NCBI RefSeq assembly: GCF_963422355.1
Contig: NC_085085.1
Location: 11,689,485-11,753,484, forward strand
Reading direction: 5' to 3'
Length of the DNA stretch: 64,000 nt
From: Corticium candelabrum
Taxonomy: Eukaryota; Porifera; Homoscleromorpha; Homosclerophorida; Plakinidae
Part shown: positions 44,753 through 56,968 of the stretch, piece after piece
Layout of the letters: every line of letters starts with the position of its first letter
Numbering within the stretch: the stretch's first letter is position 1
Notes under the pieces: model-generated
What the model was told of the DNA's origin: nothing
Database searches by the model: none
What the model saw: only the letters and a program-made list of their open reading frames with translations
Made by a program: the position numbers and the translations under genes

Positions 44753-45206
44753 AAAAAAATTAACATCTATGTTTTAGAGCGTGTGGTGTCAATAACAAAT
44801 TAGGTAACTATAGTGTTACGTAAAAGTGTACGTATGAACGTGTTGCCTCTGGCTGCCTCGCTGGCTTGAAACGCGGTTTGCTTCATGATGCAATGATCTA
44901 CTAAAAATTGTACTTTTGCTATAACCCATGACAACAGACCTGGACGTTTCTATGCACTCACTGGTTGTATGTGTCAGTTGACCCTTTTAGGAACAGCTGT
45001 ATGTACCAGATACATACACTCATTCACTTCTGGCTCAGAGAAGCGTCTGGAAACCACGAGAACTTGACTAATTTGACCATATCAGAACCAAACTGACCAG
45101 CCATTTAGTGCATTCTTGAGCGTTGACGACATCACTATGAGGCCTTTGACCTCCTCTGACCTACAGTTATGCTGCATAGCACAACACAGGGATTGCTGGG
45201 TTTACG
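44753..45206. other. unique sequence after unit 2 type 1 gene
   Basis: No gene or repeat recognised. This replaces the position where unit 1 has its type 2 gene. Confidence 0.45.
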
Positions 45207-45437
45207 ATGGAAAACATCAAGCGTCTGTGTAGAGAAAGTATAGCAAACGTTACTGTAGAAAAGTGGGCAAACTGCGTGAGGCACGTGCACGTACGTGAGA
45301 AGGTGGAGAAACATTACAGGACAATACACGGTGCGTTAGCCGACGTTGCAGAGCAGATGATCATAGAATTCGAAGTTCGTCCTGAATCAGAAGATTCGTC
45401 GTCGTCTGAAACTGAAAGTTCCAAGGATCAAGAGTAG
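45207..45437 (+). pseudogene. C-terminal fragment of a DDE (IS630/DDE_3-like) transposase-type protein
   Basis: A 76-codon frame reads MENIKRLCRESIANVTVEKW, then CVRHVHVREKVEKHY, and ends in an acidic Ser-rich tail (SEDSSSSETESSKDQE). The pattern resembles the C-terminus of DDE-superfamily endonuclease-like proteins that are repetitive in marine invertebrates. The catalytic core is absent. A likely N-terminal fragment of the same family lies at 56969-57409 on the other strand. Confidence 0.5.
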
Positions 45438-45784
45438 AAACGGATCCTAGACACACTCTTTCCTAGCTAACTGACACCCCAACTGGGCAGTTTACTGTGT
45501 TGGGTTGCTGTTAACAGCCTGCTAGCTATAACAATTATGTACTTACCTTTATGCAATTAGCCGTAATCCCGCCTTAGTCCCGCCTTTCTCCGCTCCCTAA
45601 CTTATTAAAATACAGGAAATTGGCTCTACTAACTTCAGTTACGTCTCTGTAGCCCAACGGTGAGTGTAATTAGATCCGGCAAGGGAAGAGCTTTCGATTG
45701 ATACCAATATCAGCCAGGAGGGCAACATCTTTGTCGAACAAATGACTACATTCCAGCAATCTCTCTAATGCGTGAACGCACTTT
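45438..45784. other. intergenic, nothing recognised
   Basis: No coding or repeat signature seen before repeat R begins at about 45785. Confidence 0.4.
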
Positions 45785-46618
45785 AGTTAAACGCACTGTT
45801 GTTGATGTCACGGAGTATGTACAGATGACAGACCTAACGACCTACAAACTAGCTCGATACCGCCAGACGATCTGAAAGAACTTACTGCCTCCATGCGTAG
45901 CGCAGGCAATGAATTGTTTGCCGTCTGATAGTGTCAGGTTGTCTGTTTTAATAAGCGTTTGTATAACTTTAGGATGTCATGAAAAACATATGCTTTTGCA
46001 TTGTACAGACTGGAAGCGTGACGCAATCCGAACAGATCGGCATAGTCACCATCCATCCAACCGACGAACCACGTATATAGCTACGCAGAGTGCTACCAGT
46101 TGATCATTTTAGCTTAAAGCAGTCTTCTATATACCGATAGTATGCATTGCATGCAGTATTGGTATCGGCGCCGATACCGCGTATTTGAGCAGTACAGCAT
46201 CATCGGTATCGGATTTCGGTAACTCGCGCGGGTCTAGAACATCAAAAGTTAATTAAAATGACATGGTTCTGAGACTTCGAATGCGATTGTCATGCATGCA
46301 TGACTCGTGTCGGTGGCATTTGGTTCTAGTGCGATCTCATAACGTTAAAGTAGACAACAGTATGGGGTCGTATAAATAAATAATAGAATATGGTCAAAAA
46401 TCGTTGCGATAGGCGGTACAAGCCTAATAACGTATGCACATTATCTGAAGTCCTAGAAAGCATCTGCAAACAAGTACCCGGAGGATTCGTGAAAGAATGT
46501 AGCCAACACAGGTAGGAGTCAACGATACCACCACAAACAATTGAAATGTCCGTGTTGGTATCGGTGTCGGGTATCATCTGTTGTACTTGGAAATCGAAGA
46601 ATCAGTATCGGTATTATT

Positions 46619-47566
46619 CAGTGGCGTAGCTATTAGGGAGCCTGCTGGGGGCACGTTCACCACAAAATTTGGCTACCTTTTGGAATTTTTATCCTATAGT
46701 TTGCAAATTACAACCATTTTTTTCAAATTCCAGGTTAGCTAGCCATTTAATGGTAATTGTTAATGCCCGTGACAATGATGATAATGACAATGGTATTAAT
46801 AAATCGCTTCTATTTTCCGTAAAGTAAATTGCCTAACCCTGTTGTCACGTGCCATCGATCAATATCATCGATACACATTTACCATCTCTTGCCAATGAAG
46901 GAGGTTTTCGTAGGCCATGCTCAAAGTCTTAAGGCCTGTCCACACTGGCAACTGGATCGCGATCCAACCGCAACGCTGTCCACACTTGCAACTCGATCGC
47001 GATCGGATCGCGATCGGTTGAATCCAATTAGAAGAAGTGGGCGTTACCTTCACGTACGCTACGCGTGTAGTCGAAACATCCAGCACTCCTCACTCGTCTT
47101 TGTTCTCGCTCACCTTACGTCGCTGTATCAACGCTTTCTACAAGCAAAGAAACCACACCTACACATCGGTCATCAGTCACGTGATACCGAAATGAGGCGG
47201 AGGTATCGTTTTCAAAGTGCAGTGTGGACGCTCGCTATCCCGATCGGATCGCGATCCATTCTGGTCTAGTGTGGACAGGCCTTTACAATTTGTGTTTACA
47301 TTAGGTGTCTCTACCGTGTCATGTACGTTCGTTTTCATGTTTGAAAAGACTTGAAGACCTACTTTAGGACTGGAATGGGGCAAAATAGATCAACTAGCCT
47401 AGCTCTTCTTGCTTTAGATAAAGGGATGTGCAGTAGAGAACTAGACAAAAAACAGAAGAATTAAGCTTAACAAGCGAAAAAATAAACGGTTAACTTAAGA
47501 GTAAAAATACAGATTTGAGGAATTTTTAGTGTGCTTTCCAAATCTTGGACTCTGGCTACGCCGCTG
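46619..47566. mobile_element. hAT-like non-autonomous element, unit 2 copy with nested MITE
   Basis: Ends CAGTGGCGTAG and CTACGCCGCTG, as in the unit 1 copy. The interior is interrupted by the Harbinger-type MITE at 46932-47282. Confidence 0.65.
46932..47282. mobile_element. PIF/Harbinger-type MITE with paralogous empty site
   Basis: 351 bp with perfect 15-bp inverted ends AGGCCTGTCCACACT / AGTGTGGACAGGCCT and TTA on both sides. The unit 1 copy reads AAAGTCTTACAAATTGTG at the same place (28540-28557) with a single TTA. That shows precise insertion after the copies separated. The interior has repeated GGATCGCGATC motifs. Confidence 0.92.
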
Positions 47567-47605
47567 CGGTCTCTTGGCATTGCCGTGGGAGATACCGCAA
47601 CATGG

Positions 47606-48895
47606 TTAGTCTCGCGTATCCAGACCATCCCCGCCTACATCCTTTCGGCGGGAGATGGTCTGGGGATGTGCCAATACAATTCTTGTTCTGCGCTCCCCAC
47701 GAATCGTGGGAGATAAAGATCTCTTTATAGATAGCAGGAGGTCTAAGTAGGTGTCACGCAATCGCATTCCGCTCATTTCGCTTATGTTGATTTACGGTCA
47801 TGCCTGTGAACATACACTAATTAGATATTCTTTCTTCGACCTGTAGACCTTGAACTACTGCCTTGTTGCATGAGGGACGTACGTTTCGTGGCCAAATTGT
47901 CCGTGAGGCTGTGTTTTTTCACCGATCGACGTCTGATTTTTAGATCTATCATCGTGATCTTGTGCGTCTGACGTAGTCATGTGACGTGCTATTGTTTAGT
48001 CATGACGCTCTTTCGCCGTCCGTTAGTCTTATTCAGTTTTCTGCTCTTTTAGCGTGTTGTTTGAATGCAGAGTGCCGCTATAGCTCCTTGTGTTCTTACA
48101 TTTATTTGTCTGACGTTTCGAGGGACTAAAACGCCTCTCGATCAAGCAGCATGATTATCGTGGCTGTGGGAATTCACGCTTTATTCTGTCTCGTTATTGC
48201 GCTACTGTGTTCAACACGCTATTCAAAGTCCACAAGATTGACGAGCGAATGTCTTCTCTTTGAGTACAGGGGCGTAGCGTCCAGTCCGACCGGTCCGGCC
48301 ATGGCCGGACCGGTTTTTGAAATATGCACTTTCGCCAGACGCTCAATGGCATCAACTTCCGTTTTAAGGGTATAGCCGATTAAATAAGTAATATATTTCT
48401 GCTCATGCAGTACTTTGTGCGTCGGCCTTGCGTTCTCCAGACGTCAGTTGAAGGTACTGTACAGGCTCGGAGACCCAGCCGATTAAGGTTATGAGCAGCA
48501 ATAAGTATCAGTTTTAGAATTAGACATGGCTGTCATTATAGTTCTCGTTAATTAAAGTTGTCCCGCCCATCTACTAGCGTGCGCTACATTGTCCAGCCCA
48601 CTAGCGCGCGCTAGGCCGGACCGGTTTTCATTTACTTCCTACGCCCCTGGAGTAGTAGGACGTCCGTTCACAGGCATACATCTTTGTTAATTACAATTGT
48701 AACTAACCAGTAATCAGCACACGCGAGACGAGCGGAATGCGATTAAGCAACACCTACGTAGACCTCCTGCTATTTATAAAGAGGTCTTTATCCCCACGAT
48801 TCTTGGGGAGCGCAGAACAAAAATGGATTAGGCATATCCCCAGACTATCTCTCGCCGGTAGGATGTAGGTGGGGATGGTCTGGCTACGCGAGGCT
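47606..48895. mobile_element. Mutator-like long-TIR element with 9-bp target duplication
   Basis: GCAACATGG (47597-47605 and 48896-48904) flanks a 1290-bp element. Its ends are long inverted repeats of about 180 bp: TCTCGCGTATCCAGACCATC at the left and GATGGTCTGGCTACGCGAG at the right. A 9-bp duplication with long TIRs is the hallmark of MULEs. No transposase is seen. It contains the nested hAT-type element 48267-48649. Related termini (TCTCGCGTAGCCAGACC) occur at 51966 and 57908. Confidence 0.8.
48267..48649. mobile_element. hAT-like MITE nested in the Mutator-like element
   Basis: Ends CAGGGGCGTAG / CTACGCCCCTG with GAGTA directly on both sides. The interior has ACCGGTCCGGCCATGGCCGG near the left end, similar to the start of the hAT remnant at 54366. 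Confidence 0.75.
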
Positions 48896-49130
48896 GCAAC
48901 ATGGTCGCGCGCACCACCCCTTTCCAACAAAGTTGGTATTTAGAAATGAAAGTGAACCGCACATGCGATGGACGCAGCTCCAACACTGGGTGACCCAACA
49001 ATATAAAGTCCTGACTAGCGCGCGCTAGACGTAGAGTCCCGGGTCTCATATGGTCAAATGAGACCCTGGCACAAAGCTTCAACTTCTCCATTTTTATATC
49101 AAAGTAAAGACTGATTATTTATTTATAAGC

Positions 49131-50172
49131 AGTCAAGAGGGTTACGTCTCTTCTACCTACAATGTTGGACCCAAGTTCTTTGCTTCGCGCATCTCTTCTC
49201 TACGGCGGAAAATGGGCGGGTCGCACCATCTAATGTGGGACACCCGTATTGTTTGAAGCGAGACAATATCGCGTTGCCTAAACTTTATTTGGCTCTCAAA
49301 CAGCAAGACAAAGCTATTTATTGCGTCTAGAGACTAATCAAGTCCTCTGTACTCAGTTAGAGAGCTTTATAACTGTTGTCTGCATTGTCTAGCTAGCTGA
49401 AACATAGCTGAAAAAACAGTTGGTAGTCTAGAAATGACTAGAATTACCATCTTGTGTTCAAACACTTTCAAAAATATTTCTTTTGTTCTTGGCAAACCGA
49501 TCGAATGTAGATGGAACCACTGTAACGAAGTGTTTACTATTATCTAAAGCTCAGTGACTTCTTCATTCACGCACTGCATGTTTCCGCAAGACGGTTTACG
49601 CAGTTTGTCACTTGTAAGTCGCTTAAACTAAGTTTTCTGATAATTCGTGAGATCTAGGCGTTGTTTGAAGCAAGAACAGATAGCCGTGTAGTACCTGGTC
49701 TGGCTCTAGGAGACAGTGTACATGGGGATGACCATGCAGAAAGACCAAGCTATCGAGGACGGCGCGAGCTGGAACCGCTATATAGATAGACTTACTATGG
49801 CTCCACCCACATTGGATCGGTTTTGCTAACTAAGAGATGCTACAAGTGTTTGACACAAAGATGGTGATTCTAGTCATTTCTAGACGAGCTGTCTTTCGAC
49901 GAGCTGTTTTTCAGCTAGCTAGAAATGCAGACAACCGTAAAAAGCTGTATAGCTGAGTACAGAGGACTTGATTAATCACTAGAAGCAATAAACAGCTTTT
50001 TGTTGTTGTTTGAGAGTCAAAATAAATTCTAGGCAACGCGACATTGCCTCGCTTCAAACAATATTATACGGGTGTCCCCTAGTAGATTGTGCAACCCGCC
50101 CCCTTTCCTTCGTCTCGAAGCGACGAACTTGGCTCTAACATTGTAGGTAGAAGAGACCTGCTCTTCTTGACT
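49131..50172. mobile_element. 1-kb foldback element with ~330-bp arms
   Basis: The left arm (49131-49465) begins AGTCAAGA. The right arm (about 49845-50172) ends TCTTGACT and is its imperfect inverted copy. Paired landmarks include CTACCTACAATGTT with AACATTGTAGGTAG, and TTTGAAGCGAGACAAT with its diverged complement near 50045. A 380-bp spacer has no coding potential. It is likely a non-autonomous DNA transposon; superfamily unknown. Confidence 0.75.
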
Positions 50173-50582
50173 GAGACGCTTTGTTCAGCGAGAACTAGCG
50201 GTTGTCTCAAATTTAATGGTTTTGTCCCACTTTCTCGAGTTTGCTTGTGGCGGTACAAAAATTGAACCGATTAGCTTTGAGTCTAACAGAAGTGATTTAT
50301 ATGTGAATTTTATAGAGAGAGGTAGCGTCGGGGGCTGGGGAAGGCTATAGCTCCCCAAACATTTTGGGCGTGTCTCTTCGCTTCAAGCAGAACTCTAATT
50401 ATAAGTTACTAAACAGTGACGGTCCTTTTAATCTCAGAGTAGTATGTTGACGATCAACGACGACGTTAACTATATGTCTGTGACAATATACATTATTTCA
50501 GTATGCTAGAACCAGTGTCGAGAAGTTGTGGACACTTAGAGTGCGCATGACCATCACCTATTTGAGACGTCATTATCCGGCA

Positions 50583-50782
50583 ATGGCAGAGTCAAAGAAG
50601 ACAGCATCAAAAGGCATGCAGAAGCCTATCCATAAATTCCTTTCAAGTAAGTCTATGGTCGACAACCCGATTGACCGGAGAATGGAATCTCCTGCGGCTC
50701 CGCTACCTAATGATTTGCTTGCACTCCACGGTACTTTCTCCACAGGTTTATTCTATCTATTAATTAAAAATCTATAGCTAGA

Positions 50783-50827
<45 letters not shown>

Positions 50828-51800
50828 CTCGCTAGATTGCGAAATGCTAAAATTGGTCAACGTAGTTTGCACTGAATTGGTCTTCTAGATTCTATTGTCA
50901 TCGAGATGCCATCTAATTTTGACGATCGCAGCGAGCCATGTAAACCTTTTTGGCACGGACGGTAACAGTGTTTCCACTCCTTTATACGCACACTGACGGT
51001 ACTCAGTCCGACAGTCTATTTGTAACATGAAATTGATACTAATTTATCTAGATACCTATAACCTGAGGGCTAGAAAAGTAGAAAATGGGCGTAACTTTGT
51101 GTGAATAATGGGCTTGGTCTGCTGTCTAATTTATCAACTCCTCCAAACTTGAGGACCACGCTACGCCGGTGTGCCAGTGTCCCATATTTGAGAATGTCCC
51201 ATAATAGATCCGGGACTCTACACCACAAGCAAAACGTTTCCGTGTTGGCCATGTCTGATTCTACGGAGCCTCCGCAAAGAAGAGACGCAAGACTCAAATT
51301 ACGCTGGCGAACTTTGATCTGGAAGTTGGTCCACGTGATGAGTTGATAGCTATAAGGCTAGATCCAGATAGAATCCACCACAGACTTGGCTAGTTGTATG
51401 TACACAGTGATTCTATGCTAAAGTTTCTAATACAGTAGCAAATATAATGCTTTGTCAGGTCCAACAGATGCGCCAATGACTCTGCCTACCACGCCCTCAC
51501 TGGAGCCATCTGATTCACCACTTTCGAGCACCAGGACAGACAATGAAACGGACTTACTTGCCACTGATCCGTCTTATTCAGATAGTTTGAAGTTAACATT
51601 GATTAAATCGCGAAAACAAGAGCCAACCTTTCACTTTCCAAGAACAGTGTACAACAGACCTTCTGGAGAGAAGCGGGGAAAGTGCCAAAGAGAGTGGTTG
51701 GATAAATATTCCTATCTAGCGTACTCAAAGAGAGTGCTGACGGTCTGGCATGTCTTGCTTGTCGTTTGTTTTCTGTGGAGGGTACATTTTGAATTGGAGA
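50583..51800 (+). pseudogene. hAT / ZMYM1-like N-terminal fragment (TTF-type zinc finger)
   Basis: Two pieces can be spliced in phase 1. The first is 50583-50730 (MAESKKTASKGMQKPIHKFL). The second starts at 51459 (GPTDAPMTLPTTPSLEPSD). It leads to FPRTVYNRPSGEKRGKCQRE and WLDKYSYLAYSK. After a one-base shift it continues ESADGLACLACRLF, completing a TTF-type zinc finger as found at the N-terminus of hAT transposases and ZMYM1-like proteins. The frameshift and missing downstream transposase make it a relic. Confidence 0.55.
50787..50825. repeat. (TA)n microsatellite
   Basis: A pure TA run within the presumed intron of the TTF fragment. Confidence 0.9.
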
Positions 51801-52319
51801 TGTACTCATCAGGAAGCCATTCCGCCAATGAAAGCATGAACGTGTTCTCTAGACAATCGGGGGGGGGGGGGGGCTTTCAGATGCCTTTCTTAGTTTCTAG
51901 TTTAAGGCGCGCAGGCTCAATTAAAAACTGTCACTCATTTCCGGAATCTACAGTGCGCTGTTGTAGTCTCGCGTAGCCAGACCTTAACTCCGCTTTTAAC
52001 ATTCGGCGTCCCTAAGTTGTGCCCGTGTTGCGCGTGTTTTACGGATTTCTTCCTCTTGTGATTGACCAATGACAACCCAACAGCTGCGTCGAATGTTGTA
52101 CAGTACCAAGATCAATGACGTATACACACAGACAAACTGAATTCTTCCTCGAGCTCACACCACGTAAAGGTTGCCTACCTATGCGTAGAATTATTATGGT
52201 TTTAGTTACGAAATGCATTTTTTAAATTAAAATATTAAGAATATCAAATTGCGTTGGTGTGGCCACTACTTGTGTTGTCTCAAGTATATTGCCATTCAAA
52301 AGTTGACAGGTCTGGCTGC

Positions 52320-53098
52320 TATTGGTCAGTCAATTCAGTGATGACTGATATTTAGTGTTGCATTGTGTAGGGTGAGAACAAAGTGCTAATACAAGAACTC
52401 ACTGCCCGACGTGTTAGTTAGTCGAACAGCTAGCAAGACAATGGTAGATCGTGTGACATCTGCTTTTTCTTATTTACAGTTGCTTTTTCTTTCTTTGATG
52501 CCGAAACAGATGCCGATCAACTCTTACCATCTGTGTGAATTGGCAGTAGTCTGCATTTCTGTATCTTACTTTTCGTGCGAGGTAACTTAGTCTAGAATCC
52601 GTACGGTGCTTTGCTTTATTGCTCTTGTGTCTGCATAGAGTAAGATCCGCGTCGAGCCGATTCGCAGCCGTCGTCAGCAAGAAGAATCAGGTAGAAAATC
52701 GAATTGTATCAATACAATATTAGTCGACGCTGTAAAATACCACAAATTATATGTTTCAGGGGTTTGTGTTGATTTTCCGAACTGTGACTTTACGGGCGGC
52801 TTTTCTACCCTCTCATTTGACGAGTGCTGTAGCAAGATTAGCGACAAGTCATGGGCACTGCCTAGTGGTGCATGCCAGAATTGTAGTGGTGCTGGTGGTG
52901 AGCCCCTAGTATTGTTCAGATACAAACAAAACGTCTTCTAATACGCAGATTTTGTTGTTTCAAACCAGAGCCATCTCCAACTGTAGCCGAACTGCCGCCA
53001 AACGGTAACTCTGATTACATCAATGATTGCATGGACTTCTTGGGGTGCTTGTTTTCACACGTCCGGTCTTTCCGGAAACAAAGCAGACAAAACATATA
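52320..53098 (+). pseudogene. type 1 gene relic (unit 3): TB exon and start of first TSR
   Basis: It corresponds to unit 1 about 2975-3770 but is clearly more diverged. The TB exon (52760 onward) still reads VCVDFPNCDF, FDECCSKISDKSWALPSGAC and QNC, with its acceptor and the GTGAGC donor preserved. The following TSR is damaged (NDCMDFLGCLF; frame breaks) and is cut at about 53098 by unrelated sequence starting GCAGGCGCGGATCCAG. No signal exon or further TSRs follow. I interpret it as the remains of the type 1 gene that once preceded the type 2 gene at 60622. Confidence 0.8.
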
Positions 53099-54159
53099 TG
53101 GTCGCAGGCGCGGATCCAGAGCCCCAAGATGGGGTGCACAATTAATATCAACAAATGAAAATGTATAATAACACAAAAAATTGCTTTAATAAATTTAATT
53201 AAAGAACCTCGGTAGTTACAAACGGCACTACGCATTAGGCTGCCAATTAGTCATCCATGTCTAGAAATGTATGTAGTCCCATTCTTCATGTGTTTCTAGC
53301 GAATAATCGATGACTTCCTCGTAGTTTTTTCCTGTCTTAGTGAAAGTGTGACAAGACGAGACCGTCGATTGTCGGTCCTATTGTAGTCCACACGTAAGCT
53401 TTCCTTTTATTGCCATTCCACTACTAGAGGAAGCCTCGAACTTCCAGACCAGAGAGCGCGCGACTCTACTCTGGAACGGTACGTACTAAAATAATTTCTG
53501 AGTAGCCTTCTAAGCCAATCAGCGTCTTAGAATTGGAACGTCGTTGCAAATTCTGATTGCTTTAGCAATAATTGGTTATGCACTAACGCTGATTGCGCGC
53601 GTTTGATTCCTCGTGGGCGGCAAGTGCACGCCAGAGCAGTGATAAAGACTCTGGTGCACGCACACATCTTAGTTTTAGTTTCAACTTCAGTTCTTCGATA
53701 TTTTCAAGCTTGTGGCGAGAGGGCAAGCACAGCTGAGTCGCTAGATTAGCCTCGCAAGCTAGGCTCTTCCGCGCAGTCGAGCTAAACGCATGTGAATCAC
53801 ACGAGGAGGAGGAGCTTTAGCCAGAATTGCTCCAGAGCCTGATCGCTTTCGATAACGTCATAGTAACGTGCGAACCCAGATTCGGTTTCATAGCTTGGAT
53901 AAGGCTAATTCGATTAGCTAAGCATGTAGGTATGAAAGTTGAGTAACACGCGTCATCGCATCACGCACTTGTTTCTTTTGCGCGAAGTATACGTCGTTGA
54001 CATCGTTCGCTTCTAGTACGTATCTAGACAGCTCAGCCATGTAATATTCTGCAGTGTCACGACTCCTTTTCAGCATTCAGTTTCAACAGTACACCGCGGC
54101 GGCCGAATCTAGATCTGCAAAGCGGTAGTTTGAGAAATGAACTCATTGTACGTGGTTAT

Positions 54160-54162
<3 letters not shown>
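53099..54162. other. transposon-flank-like and non-coding DNA
   Basis: It begins with GCAGGCGCGGATCCAGAGCC, a hAT-like end, which truncates the type 1 relic. No matching right end was found and no gene is recognised. Confidence 0.35.

Positions 54163-54199
<37 letters not shown>
54163..54199. repeat. (TA)n microsatellite
   Basis: A pure TA run; no other content. Confidence 0.9.
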
Positions 54200-54200
<1 letters not shown>

Positions 54201-54365
54201 AAACAAGTCGTACGTAGTACACAACACATGCAACTACGAGTCAACTCTACACTTCCTCAACATGGTATCTAGGTCCACTGCACTGCTGTTTTCCCACGCT
54301 TAGATGTTTCCATTTTACCGTGAGGAGGCCAATATCGTACCAAAGAGCTGCTTTCTGAGTCAAAA

Positions 54366-56590
54366 CAGGGCCGGCGGAGCCTGTAACGTTGGTCCGGCCA
54401 TGGCAGGACCAATATTTGAAAGTAATAGTTCCACCAGGAGACAAAAGCAAAGAACTTCCTGTAAACGGTATAGGCAATTAAATATATTTGTATTTAATCG
54501 CCCTGCTGGTGGAGGAAAGGAAAGAATTCTATCAGCAGTTAATTACTGGGAGGGCCAAATCGAAGTAACTCACCAAGTCCATGTTAGACTGTCAGTGTGC
54601 CTGAAGTAGGCGGGAACGTTCCGAAAGTCACTAGGAAGACAGCTTACCGGAAGTAGTAGGTGTGCCCCAGTCAGGTAAGAGCTCAGCACATGCGTGATCA
54701 CTGGACAGTATGTCGTCTTGTACAGAATCTGCTCAGTCCTGTCTACCTGAAGTTCCAAGTCAGCCGTATCAGCCATGTCCGGTTTCGTCTTTCCAAAGCG
54801 TACCTTCGGTAAGAAAGTAGTCGTCAGACGATCGTGTTCGTCGCATTGGTTTGAGAAGTGGAAATGGCTGCACTATCCCACTAAGGATGATGTCGTCTTC
54901 TGCCACGTGTGTGTGGTAGTGTTGCAGTCGAGGAAGATCAAGTGGCAGAAAGAGGACCCTTTGTATCAAAGGGGTTTTCCACCTGGAAGGAAGCCACGGT
55001 GGCATTCAAATCTTATGAATCGTCGCCTTGACACAGGGAGACAATGCAAATGATCGTTGAATTGCCCAAAACTTGCCCAGATGTAGGTGAGATGCTGTTT
55101 AGAGAGCACGCAACTAAGAAAGAAAAGAACAGGGAGTGTTTACTCAAGATCATCTCCAATTTGAAGTTTTTAGCCAGACAGGGATTACCGGTTCGAGGAG
55201 ATGAGGATGAGACTGACTCTAAATTTATTCAGTTATTAAAGTTACGTGGTCAAGAAAATCCTCTACTAAAATGCTGGCTGACAAGAAAGTCTAGCAAATA
55301 TGTATCTCATGACATGCAAAATGAGTTCATAAAAAATCATGGCATTGTCTATTCTTCGAGAAACAGCTGAATGTATCCAGAAGTCTACATTTTTCTCCAT
55401 CATGTGTGACGAATGCACAGACTCATCCAACAGAGCAGCTGGTATTATGTATTCGCTGGATTGATCATGGCAATTTAGAGCCACAAGAAGATGTCATTGG
55501 TATGTACCAGATTGAAGACATCTCAGCACATACCATTGTCAGTGTCATCAGAGATATGTTGGTGCGCTTGAACTTCTCACTGTCAAGATGCCGAGGGCAA
55601 TGCTATGAAGGTGCTGCCAACATGAAGGGTTGGAATACTGGTGTTGCAAAGCAGCTATTGCATGAAGAACCCCGAGCTTTATACACCCATTGCTATGGGC
55701 ACGCGTTGAACTTGGCTTTTGAGAATGCTGTAAAACATTGCAAAGTGATGAAGGATGCACTGGACACCACTTATGAAGTCTCAAAGCTAGTGAAGTACTG
55801 TCCAAAAAGGGATACTGCTTTGCAAAAGTTGAAGGAAAGTCTTGCACCAGACACCTCTGGTTTCCGCACATTGTGTCCAACAAGGTGGACGGCCAGGGCA
55901 GACTCTTTGAAGTCAGTAATTGATAACTACTGTGTTCTGCAGGAGCTTTGGGAGATGTCCAAAGACTATGTATCTGATCCTGCTATCAAGGGACGCGTCA
56001 TTGGCGTTCAATTCCAATTTAAAACGTTTCGATATTTGTTTGTGGTTGCTTTGGGACAACTAACTCTGAGGCATAGTGATAACTTGAGCAAGACCCTACA
56101 ATTACCCAAGTTGTCTGCTGCTGAGGGTCAACGGATAGCTTTGATGACTGTTGCAACTCTGCACTTGCTCAGAGACGACACACAGTTCAATCTTTTCTGG
56201 AAGAGTCTTCAAGATACAAGGACTACATTAGATGTTGATGACTCTGTCCTGCTCAGAAAGAGGAAAGTTCCAAGGCGATATGAGGAGGGCAGTGCTGAAC
56301 TTGAGTTTTTCTATGTTTGCAAGCAATTTTATTGGCAGCAATATTACGAAGCACTCGATTTAATTGTGAATGCTATTCAAGCCAGGTTTGATCAACCCGG
56401 ATTCAAAATGTACCGCAACTTGCAGGACCTTTTGCCAAAGGCTGTCAAGGGTGACGATTATAGGGAATGCCTCAACCATGTCACTTCATTGTATCATGAC
56501 GATTTAGATGCCCAACAACTGCAGCTTTATCTTGAAATTTTGCAAGCCAACTTTGGTCTCGTAGACAAGACTTCTGTGACAGTGTGTTGA
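54366..56590 (+). mobile_element. hAT transposase remnant (TTF finger, DUF4371-like, RNase-H-like core)
   Basis: The left end CAGGGCCGGCGGAGCC is hAT-like. Coding pieces lie in three frames. 54775-55053: TTF-type finger (FVFPKRTFGKK, WLHYPTKDDVVFCHVCVVV). 55044-55370: MIVELPKTCPDVGEMLFREH and following helices. 55406-56590: core with GQCYEGAANMKGWNTGVAKQ, YTHCYGHALNLAFENAVKHC and LCPTRWTARADSL, the landmarks of hAT/ZMYM1-type transposases. Two frameshifts and an early end before the C-terminal dimerisation (hATC) region make it inactive. The right end was not found. It is the probable source family for the MITEs at 32492 and 48267. Confidence 0.8.
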
Positions 56591-56968
56591 GACCAACAAT
56601 AAACGAAGTTGCTGGAAGGTTTGGAATCAACCTCTCTCTGAACCACTCCATAAAGTGGGCCGTGTTCATTTCCTGATGGTAGTCACCGGTGCCATTCTTT
56701 CCCCTGAAAACGAGGTTAGCATTAGAAATCCAACCCTCTTTTCACCCTTCATGGAGAATAATGAGTCTTCCACCCTTTCCAGATGGGACTCTCAAACCTC
56801 CTTTGCCGTCGTAGTCAGTCCAGCATCGTTCCAAGGTATGGTGCGCGTCGAGCAGCAATAATTCTGTGTTGTTCGTACAACGCTGTTTTCTTGTTGTGTG
56901 TTGCATATTTGAAGCCCATTACCTTGGCTGTTTTGAGAAGTGTTTGTTTGCTGTATGAGTAATCTATG
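56591..56968. other. non-coding, possible decayed hAT 3' part
   Basis: I see no hATC motif or inverted terminus. Confidence 0.35.

Larger units (their letters stand above)
45785..47600 (+). repeat. repeat R, unit 2 copy
   Basis: The counterpart of 27455-28870, enlarged by a nested 351-bp Harbinger MITE and ended on the right by a Mutator-like insertion at 47606. It is less similar to its partner than the type 1 duplicates are to each other, judged by eye. Confidence 0.85.

Noticed and set aside
46829..47269. 146-codon plus-strand open frame
   Set aside because: Most of it runs through the Harbinger MITE, and the unit 1 copy lacks the insert and the frame.
51452..51976. 174-codon frame as an intact gene
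   Set aside because: It is a hAT/ZMYM1-like N-terminal piece with a one-base shift in the zinc finger and a poly-G tract near its end.
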